Of a DNA stretch of 12,777 bases, positions 1 to 7,649 are shown one piece after another. Each line of letters begins with the position of its first letter. Position 1 is the first letter of the stretch. A program made the translations under genes and the position numbers. Source of the stretch: Anaerolineaceae bacterium (lineage in GTDB: Bacteria; Chloroflexota; Anaerolineae; Anaerolineales; Villigracilaceae); assembly GCA_022181005.1 (NCBI GenBank), contig BQMV01000024.1:1-12777 (forward strand), written 5' to 3'. Below the pieces are notes generated by a model that was not told where the DNA came from, searched no databases, and saw only the letters and a program-made list of their open reading frames with translations.

Positions 1-763
1 TCACTTTCGCTAACGTGCCGATGTCTGTCACTTGCGGGCGGATAATCACTTCGGGGCGATCAATCGTAAGACGATATTCCGCTACCGCGCGCATCATCAC
101 ATCTAGCGATCGTAAAACTACATCCATAGCCCGCGCGTAACGCAACCGGCTCAGTCGTTCGGCGATCGGTTCAGGGATCAAATTTAAGCTTGAGAGGCTC
201 AACGAATGGGAAGTCTCGCCGATAGGCGCATTAAGCGTAACCGCAAAGACGGGAAGAGTAGGCGCTAACGCGCGCGCCGGCGCGACAGGGACTGGGTCTA
301 ACACACCGCCGTCCGCCAACTCGTACTCGCCTCGGCGTTGCGCGGGAAACAATCCGGGCAGGGCGATCGTCGCCAAGATCGAATCCATAAGCAGACCTTC
401 CGAGAGGACAACTTCGCTGCCGGAGACGAGGTCAACAGCTGTAAGCGCGCAGGGAATCTGCGTGTCGTCGAACGTCCTGTCGCGGATATGCCCTTCGATC
501 CATTTTGCCCCGCCAGCGACTCCAATGAAAGACGGTTCGTCGCCCGGCGACTTGCCATATAGCGAAGTTTGCTCAAAGTCAGAGAAAGCGTCCTCAATTT
601 CGTCCGGCGTGTATCCAAGCGCATAAAAAGCAGCAACGATGCCGCCGAAACTAGTTCCGGCGACCGCGCGAATCTTAAAGCCTTCCTGCTCAAGCCGCCG
701 CAGAACCCCAATGTGAGAATTGCCTTTCGAACCGCCGCCGCCGAGCGCAAGCGCAATATCCAT
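1..763 (-). CDS. Patatin-like phospholipase, C-terminal part cut by window edge
   Basis: This is a serine acyl hydrolase of the patatin/RssA type, expected to cleave acyl esters of lipids. Reading leftward from ATG at 763 gives 254 residues with no stop before the window edge, so the 3' end is missing. The family hallmarks are in order. A glycine-rich oxyanion loop (GGGGSKG, residues 8-14) is followed by His17-Ile-Gly-Val-Leu. The nucleophile elbow GTSFGG contains Ser38, and the dyad partner lies in ADGGVLDPVPV (Asp151). There is no signal peptide, so it is probably cytoplasmic or peripheral to the membrane. A GGAG about 9 nt upstream supports the start. It lies 38 bp after the lipoprotein gene on the same strand and is probably co-transcribed. 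A TATAAT at 789-784 could be a weak internal promoter, but no good -35 is visible. Substrate cannot be inferred. Confidence 0.9.
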   Translation of the reverse strand, partial: MDIALALGGGGSKGNSHIGVLRRLEQEGFKIRAVAGTSFGGIVAAFYALGYTPDEIEDAFSDFEQTSLYGKSPGDEPSFIGVAGGAKWIEGHIRDRTFDDTQIPCALTAVDLVSGSEVVLSEGLLMDSILATIALPGLFPAQRRGEYELADGGVLDPVPVAPARALAPTLPVFAVTLNAPIGETSHSLSLSSLNLIPEPIAERLSRLRYARAMDVVLRSLDVMMRAVAEYRLTIDRPEVIIRPQVTDIGTLAKV

Positions 764-801
764 ACGTTATATCTCCTCCCCCTATTATACTCAGTAGCAG
801 A

Positions 802-1638
802 TTAAGGACTCGGCAGAGCGCTCGGTGTTTCGACAGTAGTCGTCGGCAAAGGCATATTCGTAGCTGTCGACAGAGGCGTATTCGTAGCCGTCGGCAGAAG
901 TGTATTTGTAGCCGTCGGCAAAGGCGTATTCGTAGCGGGAACCGGCGTATTTGACGGGGGCGCCACCACAATGGACACGGTCAGCGTAGAGCCGAACGCA
1001 CCGCCTGCCTGCGTTCCAAGTCTCCACGTTCCTACATACGAACCCGGCTGCTTCGGCGCCATCAGTTGAACGGAAATTTGCGTCCATTTTCCGGGCGGAA
1101 TCACTTTGCCTAAACCTGAAGGTTCGCCGCCCATTTGATTTCCGCCGGCGAAAACAAGGCGGTAAAGATAGACCCAATCGCACGTTCCATTGTTCTCCAC
1201 CTTCCATGTCTTCGTAAATACTTGCGACGGCGACATGACCGTCCCTGCCGGGATGGTTTCATCGCGAATCAACGCCAGATTATTGCAGCCCAACGCTAAT
1301 GAGGATGGATTAGGCGTCGGCGTAAATATTGTCCCGGTAACCGATGGCGTCAGTATCAGCGTAGAGGCTGGATTAAACACGAAACCTTGCGTCGGCGATT
1401 CTACCGGCAACGCTAACGCCAACGCCGTGTCCGTCGGCTTAATATCTGTAGGCGTTGGGCTGGGCGTCGCCGATAAAGCCTGCGCAGTTTGCGTATCAAA
1501 AAGCGCCGCCGAGAATGTGCTAACGCTAGACGTAAGAATCGCGCCCACATCCATCGTCGGTGCGACAGTCGGCTGCCCGCCGCAAGCCGCAAGCAAGAAA
1601 ACAAGCAAAATCAAACTGGCTACTCTCTTTTGATTCAT
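802..1638 (-). CDS. Lipoprotein with NBR1-type Ig-like domain and Thr/Pro-rich C-terminal repeat tail
   Basis: This is a 278-residue secreted lipoprotein. The start is ATG 1638, because GAGG sits 6 nt upstream; a TTG twelve bases earlier is in frame but overlaps that ribosome site. Residues 1-19 form a lipoprotein signal (KR, hydrophobic core, LLAAC) with Cys19 as the lipidated residue. A Thr/Pro/Ala-rich linker follows (about 22-115). Residues about 117-227 resemble the Ig-like domain first described next to BRCA1 (NBR1), with 'TWKVENNGTCDW' and 'PGSYVGTWRL' as typical strands; Cys118 and Cys153 could form a disulfide. The tail (about 229-278) is an octapeptide repeat around TNTPLPTA, probably a flexible, surface-exposed spacer. 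Such domain and linker combinations are common in Anaerolineae surface proteins. The ligand is unknown. It sits between the PLP enzyme and patatin genes in a likely operon. Confidence 0.85.
   Translation of the reverse strand: MNQKRVASLILLVFLLAACGGQPTVAPTMDVGAILTSSVSTFSAALFDTQTAQALSATPSPTPTDIKPTDTALALALPVESPTQGFVFNPASTLILTPSVTGTIFTPTPNPSSLALGCNNLALIRDETIPAGTVMSPSQVFTKTWKVENNGTCDWVYLYRLVFAGGNQMGGEPSGLGKVIPPGKWTQISVQLMAPKQPGSYVGTWRLGTQAGGAFGSTLTVSIVVAPPSNTPVPATNTPLPTATNTLLPTATNTPLSTATNMPLPTTTVETPSALPSP
842..937 (-). repeat. 24-bp tandem repeat, four units, coding for TNTPLPTA-like octapeptides
   Basis: Four consecutive 24-base units (842-865, 866-889, 890-913, 914-937) differ at a few positions each, and a degenerate partial unit follows. 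They are in frame with the lipoprotein gene and encode its Thr/Pro tail. Unit-number changes would lengthen or shorten the tail without a frameshift. Confidence 0.85.
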
Positions 1639-1669
1639 TGTGAACCTCAATGTCGTTAATTCAGCAAGG

Positions 1670-2806
1670 TCAGAGCAGGCGCGCTAACGCTCTACAAAGC
1701 GCGTCCACATCCTTCTCAACGTTGTATCCTTGAACGGAAATTCGGATCAATTTGTTCCCATCCCATTCATGAACTGGAACTTCAATCTTAAATTCATCAT
1801 ACAGACGGCTCTTCAATTGCGACACATCCACGCTGGCGGGCAAAGGCGCAGCAACCATTTGACGAGACCAGACGTCGTCTATTGAATGCAACGGGGGCAA
1901 CCCAGTCATTTCACAGATGCGCCTCTGCGCGTTCCTCGCCAGTTGATGGCATGCTTCACGGACGCGCTCCCAGTTATGCGCCGCCTGAAATTCGATCGCA
2001 GCGGGGACGGATAACGCCGCAGAAATATCGCGCGTGCCGCTCCATTCGTTCAAATCAAGAAACGGAGAAACGCCTGCCTCAGGCTCATATCCCCATGAAA
2101 CAATCAGCGGTTCAACCAAATTCTGCATTTCAGGGCGGGCGTACAAAAAGCCAACGCCCTTCGGGGCGCACAGCCATTTATGTAAATTGCCTCCGTAAAA
2201 ATCAGCGCCAAGTTCATCCAAATTGAGCGCGATCTGCCCGGGAACGTGCGCTCCATCAATAATCGTGATGATATTCTTCTCCCTAGCGCGTTGAAGGATT
2301 TCTCGAATCGGAAAGATAAGCGCGGTCGGCGAAGTAACGTGGCTCAGAAAAATAACTTTTGTTCGCGGCGTGACGCCGCGCCAAAACGATTCGATAAAAT
2401 CCGCATGCGAAGTTAATTCCACCGGCTGATTAAGATAAGCAAAGCCGCGTTTGCGGGATAGAAACCGCCACATGCGGTCCATTGCGCCGTATTCGTGGTC
2501 GCTGGCAAGGACCTCGTCTCCCGCTTCCAAGTACAGCGAACGCGCGACGATGTTCATCGAAACCGTGACATTTTGCGTGTAAACCAAATTATCAGCGGGC
2601 GTTCCAAGATAACGCCCCAACGCGACGCGCGATTCGGCTAGCAGCCCTGTCGCCCGTCTGCCCAGAAATTCAACCGGCTGAACCTCAAGTTCTCTTTGCC
2701 AGCGTTGATATTCTCTGAAAACAGGTTTGGGGGTCGCGCCGAAAGAGCCATGATTAAGAAAGGTAATCTTCGGGTCGAGAAGGAAGAGGGAATTGAGCGA
2801 GTACAT
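1670..2806 (-). CDS. Class-V PLP-dependent aminotransferase, isopenicillin-N-epimerase-like
   Basis: This is a 378-residue fold-type I PLP enzyme. The N-terminus contains 'FLNHGSFGATP' (residues 16-26), the signature of the CefD-like (isopenicillin N epimerase, cysteine desulfurase-like) branch of class V. The cofactor site is visible as Asp184-Gly-Ala-His187 (pyridine-N contact and ring stacking) and Lys210 in 'GGNLHKW' (Schiff-base lysine). Length is normal for the family. Members include epimerases, desulfurases, Cys/Ser lyases and hercynylcysteine sulfoxide lyase, so the name should not be read as beta-lactam synthesis; the substrate is unknown. The start at 2806 has no Shine-Dalgarno sequence. 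Only 6 bases separate it from a TATAAT on the same strand, so the transcript is probably leaderless or nearly so. It is likely the first gene of a minus-strand operon with the lipoprotein and patatin genes, divergent from the plus-strand ALDH. Confidence 0.88.
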   Translation of the reverse strand: MYSLNSLFLLDPKITFLNHGSFGATPKPVFREYQRWQRELEVQPVEFLGRRATGLLAESRVALGRYLGTPADNLVYTQNVTVSMNIVARSLYLEAGDEVLASDHEYGAMDRMWRFLSRKRGFAYLNQPVELTSHADFIESFWRGVTPRTKVIFLSHVTSPTALIFPIREILQRAREKNIITIIDGAHVPGQIALNLDELGADFYGGNLHKWLCAPKGVGFLYARPEMQNLVEPLIVSWGYEPEAGVSPFLDLNEWSGTRDISAALSVPAAIEFQAAHNWERVREACHQLARNAQRRICEMTGLPPLHSIDDVWSRQMVAAPLPASVDVSQLKSRLYDEFKIEVPVHEWDGNKLIRISVQGYNVEKDVDALCRALARLL

Positions 2807-2820
2807 TTGTCAATTATAAT
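2793..2820. promoter_or_regulatory. Divergent promoter with palindromic -10 (ATTATAAT)
   Basis: The octamer ATTATAAT at 2813-2820 is its own reverse complement, so it offers TATAAT on both strands. On the plus strand, TTGAGC (2793-2798) lies 16 bp upstream of TATAAT (2815-2820), a reasonable sigma-70-type promoter for the ALDH. It would give a leader of about 58 nt. On the minus strand, TATAAT (2818-2813) ends 6 nt before the aminotransferase ATG, which predicts a leaderless message; no convincing -35 is seen on that side. The plus-strand -35 lies inside the first codons of the aminotransferase gene. Confidence 0.55.
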
Positions 2821-2884
2821 GTCAGATCATATGGGCGACGTATTGCGTTCGCGCTATTCAACAATTCAGCACGGGAGTCAAACG

Positions 2885-4456
2885 ATGGATCAGGAAAAAC
2901 TTGCCTTCATCAATCCTGCCACAGGAAATCAATTCGGCGAAGTGGCGATGTCTACGCCCGAAGAAGTCAAACAAGCAGTGGACGACATGCGCGGATCGTT
3001 CCCTGCGTGGAGCGGTAAATCCGTCAGAGAGCGCGCGCGCATCTTGAAGCGTTTTCAAAAATTACTGATCGAACACAGAGACGAAATTTCAACCGTTGTC
3101 AGTCAAGGCACCGGTAAGAACCGACAGGACAGCTTGATAGAACTCTTCATCTCTGTAGACATGCTGGCGCAAAACCGCGCCAACGCCGCCAAGTGGCTGA
3201 AAAGACGACGCGTTTTTTCGGGCTTGTACTTCACAAAGAAGTCCTATGTGGAGCATCGTCCATACGGCGCGGCGGCGATCATCTCGCCGTGGAATTATCC
3301 TTTGCTCATTTCGCTCACGCCGATGTTCGCCGCGTTACTCGCGGGCAACACGGTGGTTCTAAAAACTTCGGAGATCACGCCCGCCGTCGGCGTGTTGATC
3401 GAGAAGTTGTTCAACAGCCTGCCCGAACTCGCGCCCTTCGTCCGCGTGGTGCATGGAGATGGCAGAGTCGGCGCGGCGCTGATCAACAGCAAACCCGATT
3501 ATATTTTCATGACAGGCTCCACCGTCACAGGCAAACGGATCATGCAAGCCGCAGCGGAGAATCTTACTCCCATCACGCTCGAACTCGGAAGCAAGGATGC
3601 GGCGATTGTTCTCGAAGACGCAGACATTGATTCTGCCGCGCGCTGGATTGCATGGGGCGCGCACTTTAATTCGGGTCAATCTTGCGTGGCAGTGGAGCGC
3701 GTATATGTCGTCGAATCGAGATACGATGAATTCGTCCGAGCCGCCGTCAAATACTCCGAAAAAATCTCCAGCGGATTCACGCTCGAAACCGACAGCCCAT
3801 ATTTCATGGGACCCATCACCGATCCGCGCCAGATTCAGATCATCGAAGATCACGTCAAGGAAGCGGTTGAAAAAGGCGCGCGCATTTTATGCGGAGGCAA
3901 AGAGCAGGGTCCGTTCTACAAGCCGATGGTGATGGTGGACGTGAACCATTCTATGAAACTCATGCGCGAGGAAACTTTTGGACCCGTCCTGCCGATTATG
4001 AAGGTGCGGGACGAAGAGGAAGCCATCCGCCTCGCCAACGATAGTTCGTTCGGTCTCTTCGCTTCGATCTACACCAAAGACCATGCGCGGGCAAAACGAG
4101 TCGCAGACCGCATTAACGCATCGTCAATCATTTTTAACGACAGCCTCGCCCAATTTGCGATTCCCACGCTCCCATTCGGCGGTGTGAAAGACTCGGGTAT
4201 CGGCACATCGCACGGACGGGAAGGGCTGCTGCAGTTTACCCGTCCGCACAGTTACGCCGTCGGCGGTTCACCCCCCGCATGGGATATCGCCACCGTCATG
4301 CGCGAACTCGGCAACTACAAACTCGGCGTGGCGATCATGGGCGTTGTCTACGGCACAACGTTAAAGCAGAAATGGGAAACATTCGCCCAGTTGTTTCAGA
4401 AGGAACGAAAGACTGCTCTCCCAGAGATTAAACCCGAACCGACAACGACGAAATAA
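2885..4456 (+). CDS. NAD(P)-dependent aldehyde dehydrogenase with C-terminal extension
   Basis: This is a 523-residue ALDH-superfamily enzyme that oxidises an aldehyde to an acid. Catalytic residues are Asn137 (SPWNYP), Glu233 (ELGSKD, replacing the usual ELGGK) and nucleophile Cys267 (NSGQSC). The Glu-Cys spacing of 34 is canonical. Glu163 in KTSE occupies the position that contacts the adenosine ribose and favours NAD. Segments such as 'TPITLELG' and 'RWIAWG.HFNSGQSCVA' resemble the ALDH3/coniferyl-aldehyde type, while the long tail recalls GabD2-like succinate-semialdehyde dehydrogenases. Residues about 460-523 extend past the normal core and hold a short hydrophobic run (478-490), possibly a membrane contact. 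ATG 2885 was chosen because GGGAG lies 7 nt upstream; in-frame ATGs at 2819 and 2831 overlap or crowd the promoter. Substrate is unassigned. It is a separate transcription unit from the polyamine genes. Confidence 0.88.
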   Translation: MDQEKLAFINPATGNQFGEVAMSTPEEVKQAVDDMRGSFPAWSGKSVRERARILKRFQKLLIEHRDEISTVVSQGTGKNRQDSLIELFISVDMLAQNRANAAKWLKRRRVFSGLYFTKKSYVEHRPYGAAAIISPWNYPLLISLTPMFAALLAGNTVVLKTSEITPAVGVLIEKLFNSLPELAPFVRVVHGDGRVGAALINSKPDYIFMTGSTVTGKRIMQAAAENLTPITLELGSKDAAIVLEDADIDSAARWIAWGAHFNSGQSCVAVERVYVVESRYDEFVRAAVKYSEKISSGFTLETDSPYFMGPITDPRQIQIIEDHVKEAVEKGARILCGGKEQGPFYKPMVMVDVNHSMKLMREETFGPVLPIMKVRDEEEAIRLANDSSFGLFASIYTKDHARAKRVADRINASSIIFNDSLAQFAIPTLPFGGVKDSGIGTSHGREGLLQFTRPHSYAVGGSPPAWDIATVMRELGNYKLGVAIMGVVYGTTLKQKWETFAQLFQKERKTALPEIKPEPTTTK

Positions 4457-4481
4457 CCGCCGGGCAATCCTCATGTTAAAC

Positions 4482-4521
4482 AAATAAGAGAGGCTGGCGC
4501 GAAAGCCAGCCTCTCTTATTT
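4482..4521. terminator. Bidirectional intrinsic terminator between convergent genes
   Basis: A perfect 17-bp inverted repeat (4482-4498 and 4505-4521) flanks a 6-base GCGAAA loop. The stem has a GC-rich core (GAGAGGCTGGC) and an AAATAA/TTATTT base, so a T-rich run follows the stem on either strand. It lies 25 bp after the plus-strand ALDH stop and 26 bp after the end of the minus-strand aminobutyraldehyde dehydrogenase gene. It therefore fits termination of both units. Confidence 0.85.
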
Positions 4522-4547
4522 ACATTAATGCGTTGTTCGCAAATCCG

Positions 4548-5990
4548 CTAACTCTGCGCAATCATCACATGCTTGGTGATTTGATAATCGCCGAGCGCCT
4601 CGGCGGATAGATCTTTGCCGAAGCCCGATTGCTTGAATCCGCCGTGCGGCGTTTCAGAAGTCAGCGGCAGGTGATCGTTAATCCAAACCGTGCCAAATTC
4701 CAATTGCGCCGAGAGGCGCATAGCGCGCCCGATGTCGCGGGTAAAGACCGAAGCGGCGAGTCCGTATAATACGTCGTTGCCTTTGCTCAACGCGTCGGCT
4801 TCATCGCTGAATTCCTGCACCGTGATGACGGGACCGAACACCTCGTTTTGCACAATCTCCGAATCCTGTTCCACATTGGCAACGACGGTCGGCTCATAAA
4901 AATAACCCTGATCGAAGCCCTTCGGCGTTCCACCGCCCGTGAGGATCTTCGCGCCTGCCGCTTTTGCGCGCTCCACAAATCCGCTGACGCGCTCGCGCTG
5001 AACGCCCGAAATCAACGGACCCATCTGAACGCCTTCGTCAAACGGCATTCCAACCTTAACATTCTTGACCGCTTCGACAACCGCTTCCTGCATTTCCTTG
5101 ATGCGGCTCTTCTCGACGTACAGCCGCGTCGCCGCCGTACAATCTTGTCCGGTGTTGAGCGTCGCCGCCATAGAGGCTTTCGCCGCCACCAGTTCGGGAT
5201 CGGAATCGTCGAACACGATGAACGGCGCTTTGCCGCCCAATTCAAGATGAACGCGCTTGAGCGTATCCGCTGCCGTTTTCATAATCTTTTTACCCGTGCC
5301 GACCGAACCCGTCAGGCTGACCATCCGCACGTCGGGATGTTCGACGATGGCTTGTCCCGTATCGTTGCCGCCGCTGACGATGTTGACCACGCCGTCGGGG
5401 ACGCCGGCTTCTTTGAGGAAGTCCGCCAGCATCAACGTGGTGAGCGGCGTGCCGGGCGCGGGCTTCAACACGATCGTGCATCCCGCCGCCAATGCGGGAC
5501 CAATCTTCCAAGCCGCCATCATAAATGGATAGTTCCATGGCGCGACTTGTCCCACCACGCCGACCGGCTCGCGCCGATAGATGGACGTGTAACCCGCCGC
5601 AAATTCGCCGGCGTGCGAGCCGTGCGTGTCGCGCGCGGCGCTGGCAAAGAAGCGCAAATTGTCCACCGCAAAGGGTATGTCGCCGCCCAAACTGACGTAC
5701 TCGTACGGCTTGCCCGTATTTTCCGATTCGAGTTTGGCGATCTTCGCCGCGTTGGCTTCGATCACATCCGCTAATTTCCAAAGAATCATCGAGCGCTCGC
5801 TCGGAGTTTTCTTCGACCAGCGACCGTCGTAGAAAGCGCGTTTGGCGGCTTGCACGGCGCGATCCACATCCGCTCGACTCGCGTCCACCACTTCGGCGAT
5901 TTGCGCGCCCGTCGTCGGGTCCTCGACAGACATCATCTTTCCGCCTTGCGTGTCTTCCCACTTGCCGTCAATCCAAAGTTTGTAGTTCAT
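4548..5990 (-). CDS. patD: Aminobutyraldehyde dehydrogenase (promoter-distal paralog)
   Basis: This 480-residue ALDH resembles E. coli PatD/YdcW along its whole length; signature stretches are 'HLELGGKAPFIVFDD' and 'NTGQDCTAATR'. PatD oxidises 4-aminobutanal from putrescine to GABA. Catalytic residues are Asn153 (PWNYP), Glu250 and Cys284. Lys176 is kept, but the usual cofactor Glu three residues on is Pro179 (KPAP), so coenzyme preference is uncertain. ATG 5990 was chosen over an upstream ATG at 6014: AGGAGAG directly precedes it, and the MNYKLWIDGKW start matches the paralog at 7650-9092. The two paralogs are collinear without gaps and about 79% identical by hand count, with residues 121-140, 161-180 and 241-260 unchanged. 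It is the last gene of the minus-strand cluster, with a repeat element between it and the ALDH upstream and a strong terminator downstream. Confidence 0.88.
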   Translation of the reverse strand: MNYKLWIDGKWEDTQGGKMMSVEDPTTGAQIAEVVDASRADVDRAVQAAKRAFYDGRWSKKTPSERSMILWKLADVIEANAAKIAKLESENTGKPYEYVSLGGDIPFAVDNLRFFASAARDTHGSHAGEFAAGYTSIYRREPVGVVGQVAPWNYPFMMAAWKIGPALAAGCTIVLKPAPGTPLTTLMLADFLKEAGVPDGVVNIVSGGNDTGQAIVEHPDVRMVSLTGSVGTGKKIMKTAADTLKRVHLELGGKAPFIVFDDSDPELVAAKASMAATLNTGQDCTAATRLYVEKSRIKEMQEAVVEAVKNVKVGMPFDEGVQMGPLISGVQRERVSGFVERAKAAGAKILTGGGTPKGFDQGYFYEPTVVANVEQDSEIVQNEVFGPVITVQEFSDEADALSKGNDVLYGLAASVFTRDIGRAMRLSAQLEFGTVWINDHLPLTSETPHGGFKQSGFGKDLSAEALGDYQITKHVMIAQS

Positions 5991-6008
5991 TTTCTCTCCT
6001 CTATGGAT

Positions 6009-6077
6009 TGTCACCCTGAGCGATAGCGAAGGGTCTCCAATTCCGCGAGGAGATTCTTCGCTTCGCTCAGAATGACA
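6009..6077. repeat. Dispersed-type palindromic repeat, two related arms in inverted orientation
   Basis: The left arm (6009-6038) and the reverse complement of the right arm (6049-6077) share TGTCA-NN-CTGAGCGA-AGCGAAG-NN-TCTCC. They differ by CC versus TT, GG versus AA, and one extra T. The two dinucleotide changes are compensatory within each arm: CCCT pairs with AGGG on the left, TTCT with AGAA on the right. Each arm can therefore fold on its own. Motifs of this kind recur in many environmental bacterial genomes (from memory). It fills most of the gap between two ALDH genes. Confidence 0.75.
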
Positions 6078-6090
6078 TGATCAATATGAT

Positions 6091-7515
6091 TTACGAATCC
6101 AGCCGAATCGCCACCATTTGAATATTGGTCATATCTTCCATCGCAAATTTCACGCCTTCGCGCCCCAACCCGCTTTGACGATTGCCGCCGTAAGGCATGT
6201 GATCGGCGCGGAAGTTGGGCGTATCATTAACGATCACGCCGCCGAAGTTTAAGCGTTTGACCGCCTTGAAAACGCGATTGACATCGTTGGTAAATACGCC
6301 GACTTGCAAACCGAATTTAGAATCGTTTGCCTGTTTCAACGCGGACTCAAAATCATCGCTTTGAATCACCGACGCGACGGGACCGAAGGTTTCTTCCGCT
6401 ACTACTTTCATATCCGCTTCGACGTTCGCCAACACGGTAGGATAGTACACCGCGCCCTCGCGCTTGCCGCCCGTCAGCGCTTTCGCGCCCGAACCCTGCG
6501 CTTCGTTGACCCACTCTTCGATGCGATCCACTTCCTTCGAGTCAATCATCGGACCAACGTCTACGCGTTCGTCGAGCGGATCGCCGACGATTAAGGCTTC
6601 GGTCGCTTTGACAAATTTCTCCGAGAACGGTTCGTACACTTTCTTCTCGCTGTAAATCCGCTGCACCGAAATACACACCTGACCCGAATTATAGAACGCG
6701 CCCACCGCGCAACGCTTGGCGACGAAATCCAAATCCGCATCGGGCGCAACAACGACAGGCGAGGTGTTGCCGAGTTCCAACGTTACTTTCTTGATGCCCG
6801 CCACGCCCAAGATGTGTTTGCCGACTTCGGGCGAGCCAGTGAAGGTGATTTTGTCCACGCGCGGATCGGTGATGAGCCATTCGCCCACCGTGCTTCCGCC
6901 GCCGACAACGAGGTTAATCGCTCCCGCTGGAACGCCCGCCTCTTGCAAAATTTGACACAACTTCACCGCCGCGAGCGGAGTCGTCGTGGCGGGTTTCAAC
7001 ACTAACGTATTGCCTGCGGCGAGCGCGGGCGCTACTTTATGCGCCACCAAATTCAGCGGGAAGTTGAACGGACTGATTGCCGCAATCACGCCGACGGGAC
7101 GGCGCGTCCAGAATCCAAAATATCCTTCGCCGCTCGGAACGGCATCCAGCGGAAAGGTCTCGCCGTGCAAGCGCTTGGCTTCTTCCGCCGCAATCGTAAA
7201 CGTGCTTTGCGCGCGATCCACTTCGGCGCGAGCGAACTTCAGCGCTTTGCCCGCTTCAGCGGCGATCGTCTTCGCCAAGTCGTCGGCGCGTTCGCGGATG
7301 AGCGCGGCGGTTCTCATCAAAATATCGGCGCGTTTGTGCGCGGACATCTCCGCCATAGAATCTTCAGCGCGTTCGGCGGCGGCGATGGCGCGATCCAGAT
7401 CGTCGCGGCTGGCGGTAGAGACTACGCCGACCGTCTTGCCGTCATACTTATTCTTGACTTCAAGCGGCGTTCCGCTTCCGCCCCATTGACCGTCTATCAA
7501 AAGTTTATATTCCAT
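6091..7515 (-). CDS. Aldehyde dehydrogenase, lactaldehyde/semialdehyde-type (MJ1411-like)
   Basis: This 474-residue ALDH belongs to a different subfamily from its two flanking neighbours. The block 'ISPFNFPLNLVAHKVAPALAAGN' is typical of the lactaldehyde (MJ1411-like) and phosphonoacetaldehyde/y4uC-like group. Catalytic residues are Asn151, Glu247 (LELGNTS, where the usual GGK is changed as in that group) and Cys281 (NSGQVC), with the normal Glu-Cys spacing of 34. Thr177 in KPAT replaces the NAD-favouring Glu, which often goes with NADP use. The start is ATG 7515: GGAG lies 6 nt upstream, and MEYKLLIDGQW aligns with the neighbours' starts; ATG 7527 is in frame but lacks a ribosome site. In this locus it might oxidise succinic or malonic semialdehyde downstream of GABA or beta-alanine, but that is inference. 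A 134-bp gap separates it from the upstream ALDH, and no clear promoter was found there. Confidence 0.85.
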   Translation of the reverse strand: MEYKLLIDGQWGGSGTPLEVKNKYDGKTVGVVSTASRDDLDRAIAAAERAEDSMAEMSAHKRADILMRTAALIRERADDLAKTIAAEAGKALKFARAEVDRAQSTFTIAAEEAKRLHGETFPLDAVPSGEGYFGFWTRRPVGVIAAISPFNFPLNLVAHKVAPALAAGNTLVLKPATTTPLAAVKLCQILQEAGVPAGAINLVVGGGSTVGEWLITDPRVDKITFTGSPEVGKHILGVAGIKKVTLELGNTSPVVVAPDADLDFVAKRCAVGAFYNSGQVCISVQRIYSEKKVYEPFSEKFVKATEALIVGDPLDERVDVGPMIDSKEVDRIEEWVNEAQGSGAKALTGGKREGAVYYPTVLANVEADMKVVAEETFGPVASVIQSDDFESALKQANDSKFGLQVGVFTNDVNRVFKAVKRLNFGGVIVNDTPNFRADHMPYGGNRQSGLGREGVKFAMEDMTNIQMVAIRLDS

Positions 7516-7649
7516 TTCGTTCTCCATGAATTTTTATTTGCGTAAAGCAAATTCGACGATCTGTGAAAATCTATTTTCAAACACTTCGCAGAAATTTGGA
7601 AGCGCGTCGTTTTGAGGAGCGAAGCGATTGCATCCTCGCAACGATATCC

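Noticed and set aside
842..937. Short direct repeats as a possible CRISPR array
   Set aside because: The units are contiguous with no spacers and lie in frame inside a coding region.
791..1207. 138-codon frame with Tyr/Ala repeats ('YEYASVDS') on the minus strand
   Set aside because: The repetitive look comes from reading the 24-bp tandem repeat of the lipoprotein gene in another frame.
2696..2884. 63-codon N-terminal extension of the plus-strand ALDH
   Set aside because: It would start inside the divergent aminotransferase gene and cross the promoter. The ATG at 2885 has a good ribosome site and begins the conserved ALDH sequence.
4848..5774. 308-codon open frame on the plus strand opposite the aminobutyraldehyde dehydrogenase gene
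   Set aside because: It is antisense to a clearly conserved ALDH, its composition is rich in Arg/His with no recognisable domain, and it arises from the codon pattern of the opposite gene. Similar antisense frames occur opposite all the ALDH genes.
7534..7649. Possible promoter or small gene in the gap between two ALDH genes
   Set aside because: Only weak TTGAAA/TCGAAT-like boxes and a short TTTGC/GCAAA inverted repeat were seen, and the minus-strand frame entering it is a shadow of the neighbouring ALDH end. This is not enough to call.
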